64,000 nucleotides of DNA. Origin: Cinclus cinclus. Lineage: Eukaryota; Chordata; Aves; Passeriformes; Cinclidae. How positions within the stretch are numbered: position 1 is the stretch's first letter; every line of letters begins with the position of its first letter. The notes under the pieces are model-generated. The model made no database searches. It was not told the DNA's origin and was given only the letters and a program-made list of their open reading frames with translations. The stretch covers positions 558,001 through 622,000 of the forward strand of contig NW_026912175.1 of NCBI RefSeq assembly GCF_963662255.1. Direction: 5' to 3'. The translations under genes were made by a program, and so were the position numbers. Positions 22,915-32,368 of the stretch are shown one piece after another.

Positions 22915-23500
22915 GGGTTTCCATGGCAAGTGCCATGCCAGGTGACCCAGGTGTCCTGTCCCAGTGAGGCTTGCCATGGAAACAGTGCCCAGCTGACCTT
23001 TCTGTCTGGCTGAGTTGGCCTTTGGCCCTGGCCCTGGGGTTTGCTGCTGGTCCCGCTGCACCTGCCCAGCCAGCGCGGCACAGGGCAGGTGGCCATGGCA
23101 CAAGCCCCCAGCGAGGGATCCCCTCTGGCTCTGGGCAGTGACAGCAGCCCTGAGCAAGGGGCCCAGGGCAGGTTTCCATGACAAGCAGCCATCACAATGG
23201 CTCCAGGCGTTGGCTGCCGTGGCACCAAACTGAGGAAGGGGTCTCTGTGGCTGTTGCCATGGTACCTGACTGCATCAATGAGTGTCAGTGCAGCTGAAGC
23301 TGGACCAGCCCCGGCAGTGCTTTGTCCTCAGGCTTGCCATGGCAGCTGAGGACACAACAGGTCTGCATGCAAGTGCCCATGGAACCTGACTGCACAAATG
23401 GCTCCTTGGGGTGGTTTCCAAGGCAACTTGAACTGATGAGGGTTGCCCTGGCACCCAAACCCACTAGTGGGGGTCAGTGCAGTGTCCCTGGCAACAGTCC
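22915..23500. promoter_or_regulatory. X-box-like motif cluster, right arm
   Basis: Mirror of 4060-4645; sites such as TTTCCATGGCAAG (~22919), TTGCCATGGAAAC (~22970) and GTTGCCATGG (~23255) are kept. Confidence 0.45.
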
Positions 23501-24136
23501 CTTGCAATGGCCCAGGGCACCTTGGGATGCTAATCCACCCTCACAGCTGGGCAGGGCAGCTCTGGAATGGTCTTGGTGCTGCCTGGGGCTTGGCACACAC
23601 TTGAGGAGGGTGTCTGTTTTCAGTGGGGAACTTTTCGTTTTTTGGAGCAATCAAAACTGTTGTAGGTTGGTGTAAAAAAAAAAAAAACAAAGAGGAAAAC
23701 CCTTCTTAGGGTGTGTGCAGCCAGTTCTCCAAGCAAAGCAGGGGTGTCAGCTGAGTCAGGACAGACAGGATGCGGTTGGGGAATGTGCAGCAAGGTTGTC
23801 CACACCGGGTCAAACCTCAAGGCACAGCTTCTCTGAGCAGGCCAGACCTCCTTAGGAGAGACCCTGGAACAATATCCATCACACAATGCTACAATCTCAG
23901 GGCCTGAGAGGAGACTGCAGAAACCTCTCCAGGAGTCCAAGTCAGAAAAAGAATGCAAAGGGTCTGGAGGCATTAATGGGTCCCACTGAGGTCCAGCTGC
24001 AGCACAGGCTGCTCATGGGCTCCTTGCAGGATGGAATTGGAGGCCAGGATTGCACAAAATCCTCACAGAGACTCAGTGTGGGAAGGAAAATGCAAAGTAC
24101 CTTAAAATACCTTGGTTATCTCAAAGCATTAATGAA

Positions 24137-24158
24137 CCCCCCCCCCCCCCCCCCCCCC
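24137..24158. repeat. Run of 22 C, right arm only
   Basis: The left arm has only GGGGGGG then CG at the matching place (about 3201-3208). The G-rich complement could form a quadruplex; slippage or a sequencing artefact are both possible. Confidence 0.85.
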
Positions 24159-24378
24159 AGTGTCTAAAACAGAGCAATCAAGGGACTCCTTAAAGTAGAT
24201 AATTGGAGTTCAAGATTGCACAAACCTCTCCTGGAGTCAGTATCAAAAGGGAAACACCTAGTACTTGAAAAATCTGAAGTACCCTGAAGCATTAATGAGC
24301 TCCACTGAGTGTTGGTAATGACTAAGAATCTCAAGGGACTCATTAGAGCAGATAATTGAAGACCAGGATTGTAGGAAG

Positions 24379-24690
24379 CTAGGAGAAATCAATGAGCTGT
24401 ACAGCACATCCTGCACAGGAGATGGGCCTAGTGCCCCAGAGGGAATTGTGCATGGCTTTGGGGACAGTGGTGCAGGTGGAGCCCAGGTCGCTGAGGGCCA
24501 GGTTGAGCAGGAAGAAGAACATGGGGGTGTGCAGGTGGTGGCCGCAGGCTACGGCGCTGATGATGAGGCCGTTGGCCAGGAGGGCAGCCAGGGAGATGCC
24601 CAGGAAGAGGCAGAAGTGCAGGAGCTGCAGCTGCCACGTGTCTGCCAATGCCAGCAGGAGGAAGTGGCTGCGGGAGCTGCTGTTGGACAT
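24379..24690 (-). pseudogene. OR14-like olfactory receptor, truncated, right arm
   Basis: Begins with MSNSSSRSHFLLLALADTW, the usual OR14 N-terminus, and covers TM1 to the start of TM3 (about 98 receptor codons) before running into 13 filler bases and a TAG stop at 24381-24379. From 24394 outward it matches left 1-208. The left copy has lost its own 5' end to the window edge, so this copy shows what that N-terminus looks like. Loss of TM3-TM7 makes it non-functional. Confidence 0.93.
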
Positions 24691-26068
24691 TTCTTCACTC
24701 CGGGCATTGGAGACTGTAGAAAGAAGGCAATGACAAGCTGGGACAGATTTCCCTTGGTCATTTCTGGTCTAATTTCTTGGGAATCTCACCAATATGACTT
24801 CTCTTCCTAGGGGGGATCTTGGCGCAGCTTCTTTATTTTTGAGCTCTGGTTTGTCTTGCTGCCTCATCTTCAGCATTGCTCTCAGCCTGCACACTGGGGA
24901 GCTCAGAGGGAAAACTGGGCTCCCTGTGCCCAGGGCAGTCAGACCTGCTGGTCCCCACACAAGTGCACTTTGCTCATGGCAACTCCATTTTAGACAAATG
25001 AAATTGAAAATGTTCTTAAACAATAAAGTGGACTTTTTAAAGTCTCCAATTTCAAAATCATTGAACCCTGGAGGCACTGATGGCAGGTGGGGACAAGAAA
25101 TAGAAAGGTGTCCCTGGTGCTGAGCTCACCTGGATGTGTTTCAGGAATGCAAAGGCCAAAGCCTGAGCCCCAGTCCCTGGCAAGGCAGATCCTGTCCCTC
25201 CCTCATTGCTCAGGGCTCTTCCCGGGGCCAGCAGCCATGGCCAAAGTGCTGCAGGAGTTGGCTCTGGCAGGGCCTTTCAGCTGCTGCCCATCCCTGTGCC
25301 CTCTGCAGCCCAGGCTGTCCTACGGTGCCCATGCCCTGCCCCTCTGTCCCTGCAGGCTGTCCTCAGCCCCCGGCTGCCCCACCTCGCTGGCCCCTTCCTT
25401 TGCTGCCAGCTCTGCCTCCTGCCTGCCTCTGCCTGGCCACACAAAGCCTTGGGCTGCTCCACACTCTTTCTGGGGGATTTCTTGCACCACAGCCCTGCCC
25501 TGGCAGAGAAATTCCTTTCTCCTTGGGTCCAGTCTGGCCCTCCCCAGCGGCCCTTGGCATTAATCTTTTCTATCTCTGGCTGTTTTCTGCCATGTCAAAA
25601 GGATCCACCATCTCTGAAACCACCCTTCAGGCACTCCCAGGGCTCTCCTCCACCATCCTCAGCCTCCACTCCACTGAGCACAGAGCTCCTTTGTCCCTGT
25701 ATCATGGTCATGTGCTTGAGGCCTCCAAACCCCATCCCAGGAGATCTCTGGACTTTCTCCAAGATGTTGGCAAATAAACCAATTCTGCTCATAGTCTGAG
25801 AAATTCACCGCAGGACCAGGCCAGCCTGACCTGTCTATCCTGGCTACTTTTGTCTGGGAGCAATCCTTGGATATATGGAATTTGGGAGGCCAAATTCCAA
25901 TTTAGGTCATGGTCAGGAAGGACAAGAAGGCCGGTTCTTTTCCCTAGGAAGGAAGGCACAGAGCCCCAGTGCTCCAGAGACTGATGAGAGGCAGCCCTGG
26001 ACATTCCATGGGCAGCCAGACCTGTCAGGTAGCCCCTGGGAGGCCAAGCTAGCCAGACCTGTTCCATG
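24691..26068. other. OR upstream flank, no gene seen
   Basis: Beyond the OR start codon the sequence has no partner inside the window. Several long open frames in both orientations between 25087 and 25800 have no recognisable family. Confidence 0.5.
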
Positions 26069-26620
26069 TGTGATAATTGATAAAAGATTCGTGTCAATCA
26101 TAAAAGTAGCTGGGTTTGTATAAACCAGAATACTCAGGTCTGAAATGAAGCATGGACATTAGACAGAGAAAATACATATGATTAAATAATTTTGTTTAAA
26201 TCCCCCTATTATGAATATTATGATTTTTTATTAAATTGTATCTGATACCAGTTTGTAAAACGGGGGTTTCCCACGGCCTGAAAGATATTGCAAAATCAGA
26301 TTTCCTGCATTTGTATAATCAATTGCAGCCTAAAAGATTTTGCACTACCAGATTTCCTGCCTTGGTGTAATCAATTGCAACTTAGCTGTTAAGACAAGAC
26401 CCCCATGTCTACTGTTCCTTATCTATCAAGACCACATGGCTGCTTGGCAAACTGTCCCGAGACTACAAGGAAAACCATCCTATAAAAAGGAGCTGCAAAC
26501 CAAGCTGCAAACCAGTGGGCGCTGACCCGTCACGTTCCCCAGCGCTGCATGCTCCGTCTATACCAAATAAAGCAATCTAAATTTTGCTAAATATCGAGAC
26601 TTTGTTTCTCATTTATAATA
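26069..26620 (+). mobile_element. Class I ERV 5' LTR
   Basis: Starts TGTGATAATTG and ends near TTTATAATA. Contains a TATA box (TATAAAAAGG, 26481-26490) and polyA signal AATAAA (26566-26571). A related copy in the opposite orientation lies at 54835-55441. It is followed at once by a primer site, so it is a 5' LTR and not solo. Its provirus continues rightwards in pieces between later insertions. Confidence 0.85.
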
Positions 26621-26623
26621 ACT

Positions 26624-26641
26624 TGGTGCTGAAACCTGGGA
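26624..26641 (+). other. Primer-binding site, tRNA-Phe-like
   Basis: TGGTGCTGAAACCTGGGA matches the complement of the tRNA-Phe 3' end except at two positions, both of which are CpG-to-TpG type changes expected from methylation decay. Identification rests on my recall of the tRNA sequence. Confidence 0.65.
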
Positions 26642-26667
26642 CATCCTTGGAGCCTTGAGAGGCACTT

Positions 26668-27118
26668 TGTCCTGGTTTACAGTACAAGATACATATTCTA
26701 TAACCATCTGAGAAGGGTGATCATCCTTATCTCTGTGGAAAGTATCTTCTGTTAATGGGCCTCTGAGTCCTACTGTATAACTGATGAGATTACATCATCC
26801 CATTGGGAGATGCTCCAGCCAGGAGGATGAGCCAAGCCTTTCCTACCTAGATATAAACTGAGGTTTAGAACGCCAAAGGCAGCCTTTTTCCACTGGATTC
26901 CAGAGGAAGAACCAGGCTTTTATCCCCATCATTGCTGGACCCTTTGGAGGAAAACTGCACCAGCACCCTGACTGACAGGGTATCAGGTTGTATTCCGACT
27001 CTGTCAGTGGTTTTATTTTTATTATTGCATGTATTTTTTTTTCCTTTTTTTCTCTTCCCTATTAAAAATTGTATTACTGACTTGAAGTCTCACTGGTTTT
27101 GCTGTTCAAACCAGTACA
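26668..27118 (+). mobile_element. Solo LTR inserted in the class I leader
   Basis: Begins TGTCCTGGTTT and ends AAACCAGTACA, with flanks CACTT on the left and CACTG on the right (4 of 5 bases match, a probable 5-bp target duplication). It resembles the LTR at 54290-55641 in its promoter half. Confidence 0.7.
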
Positions 27119-27481
27119 CACTGTGATTTCGGGGAGGCACCCCGCTCCCACGGCCCTGGTTCCTCAGTGGTTCTCAGGACCCATGGACGTACCTCACGAT
27201 ATAGGCTGAGCAAGGAAAAAAACTCCCCAGAAGACCACGGCAAAATCACCTGTCATTCTTGTGCACGCAGACCCAGACAGGAGCGTCGAAGCCATAAGTG
27301 ACTGTCTGGTTTGGTGGAGGTGACTGTGTGCTTGCTGAATGAGATGTGGATTTTTCCATGAAGCAAGAGTGGAGTCCTTCTGACCGTGGTTCTGGTTTCC
27401 TGCGAGGGGCCCGGCTGGTGAGGTGATGAAGTGAGTGCTGCTTTTCCCATCCTAACCCAGGTAGAGGCCAGGTTCTTTTCC
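27119..27481 (+). mobile_element. Class I ERV leader segment
   Basis: Non-coding continuation of the provirus begun at 26069, between the solo LTR and ERV A. It contains a ~45-bp block (GCTGCTTTTCCCATCC...CAGGTAGAGG) that recurs at about 36607-36650 beyond ERV A, supporting that the two pieces belong together. Confidence 0.5.
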
Positions 27482-28126
27482 TGTCACTATCTGTGGGGTT
27501 TCCTGAACTGGAGATCACCCACAACAGGACATTTAGGTGGTTTAGAGTTCAAGTTTTCCCAGCTCCAGCACCGAAGAAGAATTAGGAAGCCGTTTTCTGT
27601 GGTTTCCAAGGTTGTTTATTCTTTCTTATCTAAGAAATTCTTTAACTAACAGAGGTCTGTGTAGTAGCTTGATCCAAGGCACACTCTCCATGCCCTTGGG
27701 GCAGGACGTATCTTTTATACTATAAATTACATACCTAATGTTTACAATTACTGTCCAACACATGACACCTTTATTACACTGTCCAACTTTGTCCCAAACC
27801 AATCCAGTAATGCCATCCTGACTCAGAAGGTGGATGACATGAAGAAGAAGAAGAAAAGACATACCATGCCCAAAGTCCTCCATCTTAGCTTTAAAGCCCC
27901 TAATATAAACATTTCTAAAAACTCACTTTTCTGCCTTCTAACAATCTAATTTATACTCTACTTAATTTTTGTGACTTGTAATTCTTCCTGCAATGTTGGT
28001 AATTTTTTCCAGGGACTAAAATCCAGTCCCCAGGGGTCTTGGGCACTATACCAAGCTCTCTGAGCCCCCTGCCTGGTGAGTCTCGAGGCATCCAGGGAAG
28101 CCAGAGGAACACTCTGGACTCCCACA
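27482..28126 (-). repeat. ERV A 3' LTR
   Basis: Starts (minus) TGTGGGAGTCC and ends CAGTGACA. Just upstream is the polypurine tract (minus, 28137-28127, GGGGGGAAAAA). The last ~56 env codons lie inside U3. Differences from the 5' LTR cluster near both ends; the middle is essentially identical. Confidence 0.9.
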
Positions 28127-29230
28127 TTTTTCCCCCCACTATTTGCTGTTTGCACCAAAAACTCCTCTTTTGCAACCCTGTTCATGGCTCGCTGAATGCA
28201 CTGAATGTTGCACGGCAGAATGAGCAGAAGAATTACAAGTCCTACTAATATGTAAAACCCTACTCTTAAAAGTTCTTTCCACAATGGCGAAAGATTTAAA
28301 AAGTCAAACACACCATCCAACCATGATCCACTGACTTCTCCATGTTTTGTCACACCCTCTTGCAACTGTCTTACGTTCTCATTAATTGATTTGGAATGAT
28401 CTGACAAGTTCATGCGGCACATTCCTTCAAATTCTTCACACCCATGTCTGTGAGTCAGCAATAGATAATCAATTGCTGCTCTGTTTTGAAGAGTGGATAT
28501 TCTCATACTGTTGACATCAGTTCAATGCAAGAGAAACAGCTTGCTCTCTTCTCTCTATGTTTTAACTTTCTTAAGATTTTCAAATCAGATGTTAACAATG
28601 AAAGTCTTCCAACGCTGCATGGACCTCCTTTGATGTTTGCAGGTATAGCAGGCCAAATTCTGTCCCCACAATTTAAAAGTGTCCCTTGTGGCAATTGCGC
28701 AGGAACTTGGAAGGATGGTTTGTCTGAAACCTTAGTATAATTACACCACGATGAAGCATTTTTATACACATCATGATTCGGAGTAACATATATTGTTTTG
28801 TTCTCTGTCACTCCCAAAGAATTAAATTCGATAGAGAAATCCATTCTTGCTGAACCAAAAATTTACAATTCTTCTGGTTCAAAGGAGCCACAGGGAGAAA
28901 TTGAACCCATACATGCCATCTGTCCACAGGAGTTGACACACCCTGTAACACCTTTGGAAGGATGTTCTCTGGAACTGGCCATTCTTTCACTGGCAATTCC
29001 ACCAAACGTTCAAAATGGCTTTTTCGGCCTGGAGTGTGTCAAAGAAACTGTGTCTAGACCTGCTGCATAAGCTAAATTTTCCCAAACATTCTCCCTTGGC
29101 TGCATCATGGGTAAATCTGCCCCATCACTTAACACAATTGACAAAAAAATTGAACACAAAATTATCTGAATATACATTTTCATTTTCATTTCTTGAGTTC
29201 TTTATGTGTTGCTCGAAGAGGAGTTCATGA
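27958..29230 (-). pseudogene. env: ERV A env, defective
   Basis: Begins near 29190 with a short hydrophobic leader, then is broken by stops (one near 29010) and shifts. The surface part is only ~225 codons, shorter than usual, suggesting deletion. The transmembrane part (27958-28506) is open: LQNRAAIDYLL, a CX6C pair followed by R where the family has a third Cys, then a 20-residue membrane anchor (FYILVGLVILLLIL). The tail runs through the polypurine tract into the LTR and stops at 27960-27958. Confidence 0.85.
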
Positions 29231-29265
29231 TCTTTGTCTCTGACTCTGTCTGTGAACTCGCCTCT

Positions 29266-31900
29266 TCACTTCCAGGGTTGGCATCTGCTTGCTTTTGAGC
29301 CCGATAAGGCTTCATGCATCTTGCTGGCAACCCACTTCTGTCCTCTCTCTGTGGAGACACAAGCAAAACCCTTTCCCCAAGTGATTAATTTGAAAGGCCC
29401 TTCAATTTGACCTGTCTCCAGGTTTCTGATTAAAACCAAAGGAGTCTCCTTCAGCTTTGCCCTTGTATTGTTAGTAAAGTGTCTTATAATCGGTGGAGTT
29501 GGCTCTGAAAAAGAACCATTCAAAAAATTCAATATATATAAAGCTTTATTCAATTGCATGTGAGGCGTAGCCTCTGCCTCCCCTATTTTTTGTTTATCTA
29601 AAAGTGTTTTTAGGGTATGATGTATCTTTTCTATAATTGCCTGACCTGTGGAAGAGTGGGGAATGCCAAAGGTATGTCTGACACCCCACGTTTTTTAGAA
29701 ATTTGTCCAGAACCTTTCCAATATATGTTGGACCATTATCTGTTTTGACTTCCTGCAGTACTCCTAAAGATGCAAATGCTTGTAAAAAATGTCTTCATGC
29801 ATGCTGTGCTATTTCTCCTGTATGTAGTGATGGAAAAATTGCCCCTGAAAAGATTTCAACTGGAACATGAATATTTTTCAGTTTCCCAAAAGATGGATAT
29901 TTTGTAACATCTGTTTGCCATAATTGAAGACTTTGCAGTCCTCTCAGGTTGACTGCTCCCATAGAAACTGGTGGCTGTACCATTTGACAATCTGGACAGG
30001 ACTGAATAATTTCTTTTGCCTGGCTTTTCAAAATGTGAAAGGATTCCATCAATGCTTGTGCATTTTGATGGAAAAATGCATGGCTTAATTTCGCCTGCTC
30101 AAAGATATCTGGTAAAGTTTGCAAAACTGACATGGTTAATTTATCTGCTTGTGCATTTCCTTCTGCTAAAAATCCTGGGAGTGATGAGTGTGCTCTAATG
30201 TGTGTGATGAAATATCTATGTGTTCTGCTTTCCAGCAGTGTTTTCATACATGATAAACATGAATACAGAATTTCATTGTTTGTCTCCCTCAGAAGTGATC
30301 CTTCTAATCTTTTAACTACCTTAGCTACATATGCTGAATCTGTGTTCAAATTGAGAGGCTGCTGAAACAATTCAAAAACTCTGACCATTGCTGCTAATTC
30401 TACAATCTGTGGTGAACCTTGCACTATTTTCACATCTGACTCCCATTTTCCTATAGCTGAATTTTGCCATGTAATTACTGATTTGTGAGTCCTTCCTGAA
30501 CCATCAGTGAATACTGTGATTCCATCCAATGGTTCCTCTCTTATTTTTGGTTTCTCTCTAAAACTTAATTTTGCTTTTAACATCTTGTGACTTGGATAAT
30601 GAATTGTACAAACACCTGTATAATCTAACAATGCAACTGCTAAATCTTGTGATTTTTGATTTGCCCAGTCAAAGTACTGCTTTTTGAGAGGTAGATACAT
30701 TATTGAAAAATCTCTGCCTGCCATTGTCATCAACCTTGTCCTCCCTTTTATTATGATCTGAGACATCATTTCCAGGTTTGTGAGAATCGTTTTCAGGGAC
30801 CCGTAAGATAAAAAAAATCCACTCTATGATTAAAAGAGGGTCTCTCTGAGACTCGTCTCATTGAAAAATCAAACCATATAGCTGTGTCTCTTCTCAAAAC
30901 ACCGCTAAACAAAAAGGTAGTAAATCTACATAATGATGTGCCTGTCTTTGTTGTATGATTTCTGCAACTCTCTCCCGAGCTTTCTGTGCTTCTGGTGTGA
31001 GAGTTCTGGGAGATTTGATACTATTGTCTTCTCTCAAAAGATTGAACAAAGATGAAAGATCCTCAGTTTTGATTCCTAAAATTGGTCTCATCCATTTTAT
31101 CTCTCCAAGAAATTGTTGTAGATCTTGTAAATTGTTGATTGTTGAGCTGATTTCTATTTTCTGAGGCTTTATTGTCTGCTCCATGATTTTCCATCCGATG
31201 TATTTCCAAGGTGCAATCTCTTGAATCTTTGAAGTGCTGATTTCCAGTCCAGCCTTTTGCACTTCTGTAATCACACAGTCACGAGCTTCTTGTAGCTTTT
31301 GTTGTGTCGATGCCGCAATGAGCAAATCCATGTAATGAATGATCCTCACTTCAGGATACTTTTCCTTGCTGGAGCCAAAGCTTGCGCCATGTACCACTGG
31401 CAAATTGTTGGCGAATTCTTGAGGCCTTGTGGTTAAACCACCCAATGATATATTTTCTAAGGTTCTTCTCTGTTTAAACTTGGAACAGAGAATGCCATTC
31501 AATGAGCATCATCTGGATGAAGTGGTATGCTAAAGAAACAATCCTTGAGATCAATGATCACAAGTGGCCAATCTCTCTGAATCATCGTGAGAGAAGGAAG
31601 TCCTTGTTGAAGTGGTCCCATTTCTTTCATGATTTCATTCAGCTTCCTGAGATCATGACACAGTCTCCATGAACCAAAAGTCTTCTTCCGAATGACAAAC
31701 ACTGGAAAATTCCAGGGACTATTTGTTGGCTTGATATGTCCTTTTTGCAACTATTCTTTGACTAAACTCTTCAAAGCACTCAATTTCTTCTTCTCCAAGA
31801 CCCACTGATCCACCCAAACAGGTTTATCAGTCTTCCATGTCAAATTCAGTGTTGTGAGTGCCACAGTGAGCCCCACTAAAAATCTACTTTCAGACTCACG
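29266..31900 (-). pseudogene. pol: ERV A pol, defective
   Basis: Read in minus-strand order: RT N-terminus (31750-31499) with [18 protein letters not shown] and [14 protein letters not shown] core and connection (31502-30894); RNase H (VFTDGSG, NTDSAYV) and integrase N-terminus with the H/H/C/C zinc motif in 30769-29795; integrase C-terminal DNA-binding part (29559-29266, GPFKLITWGKGFACVS). The polymerase signature is YMDLL with a single Asp, so one catalytic residue is missing. Frames are joined only through stops or shifts. Confidence 0.88.
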
Positions 31901-31902
31901 CC

Positions 31903-32301
31903 CTATTGTGCCAAAAGGTCTCTTCCCCATACTGTAAATGGCTTTTGCACAATGAAAGGATGAGTAATAGCTGGTTTTCCTCCTGGCCCTGAGATTACTA
32001 TTGCATTCTCACTTTGCAGACATACGGAGCTTCCTCCTATGCCTGTGATTCGACCCAAAGGTACTACCAAATTCCATTCTCTTGGCCAGAAAATATATGA
32101 AACAAGTGTGATGTCTGCTCCTGTATCAAGCATTCCTGTGATAACTAGTTTTTTGTCATTATGTGTCAACTCACAAGTAATAATTGGTTTGTGACCTATG
32201 TGTTTCAGCCATGTAGTGTGAACTTCTACATGATCATTATAATAAGGATGATCTTGGCCTAATGCTGTCATAACTTGATGTTCCAGTGGGTGAGGTGGCA
32301 A
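31903..32301 (-). pseudogene. pro: ERV A protease region
   Basis: Retropepsin-type aspartic protease fragment with the active-site LDTGADITLV and a later GRDLL that fits the C-terminal G-R-D/N helix motif. The catalytic triplet is intact, but there is no coherent gag-pro frame upstream. Confidence 0.85.
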
Positions 32302-32368
32302 AGCAATTGCTTTTGCTGAGTATTCTCTGGAATAGTTAATGGTGGCTGAAGAGCTCTAGCTAAAACTG

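Larger units (their letters stand above)
17102..24690 (-). repeat. Large inverted repeat, right arm
   Basis: Reverse complement of the left arm, lacking left 209-2980. Its own features are the long repeats at about 17830-18545 and 21930-22575, the dUTPase remnant at 19571-20148, the hairpin at 21794-21822, the X-box-like cluster at about 22915-23500, the ~150-bp array at 23880-24370 and the truncated OR at 24379-24690. Small private differences exist throughout, so it is not a plain copy of the left-arm reads. Confidence 0.93.

Noticed and set aside
24392..24810. Plus-strand frames over the right-arm OR
   Set aside because: Antisense shadows of the OR coding strand.
26669..27118. Solo LTR as the 3' LTR of the element starting at 26069
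   Set aside because: Different family ends (TGTCCTGG versus TGTGATAATTG) and a probable target duplication of its own.
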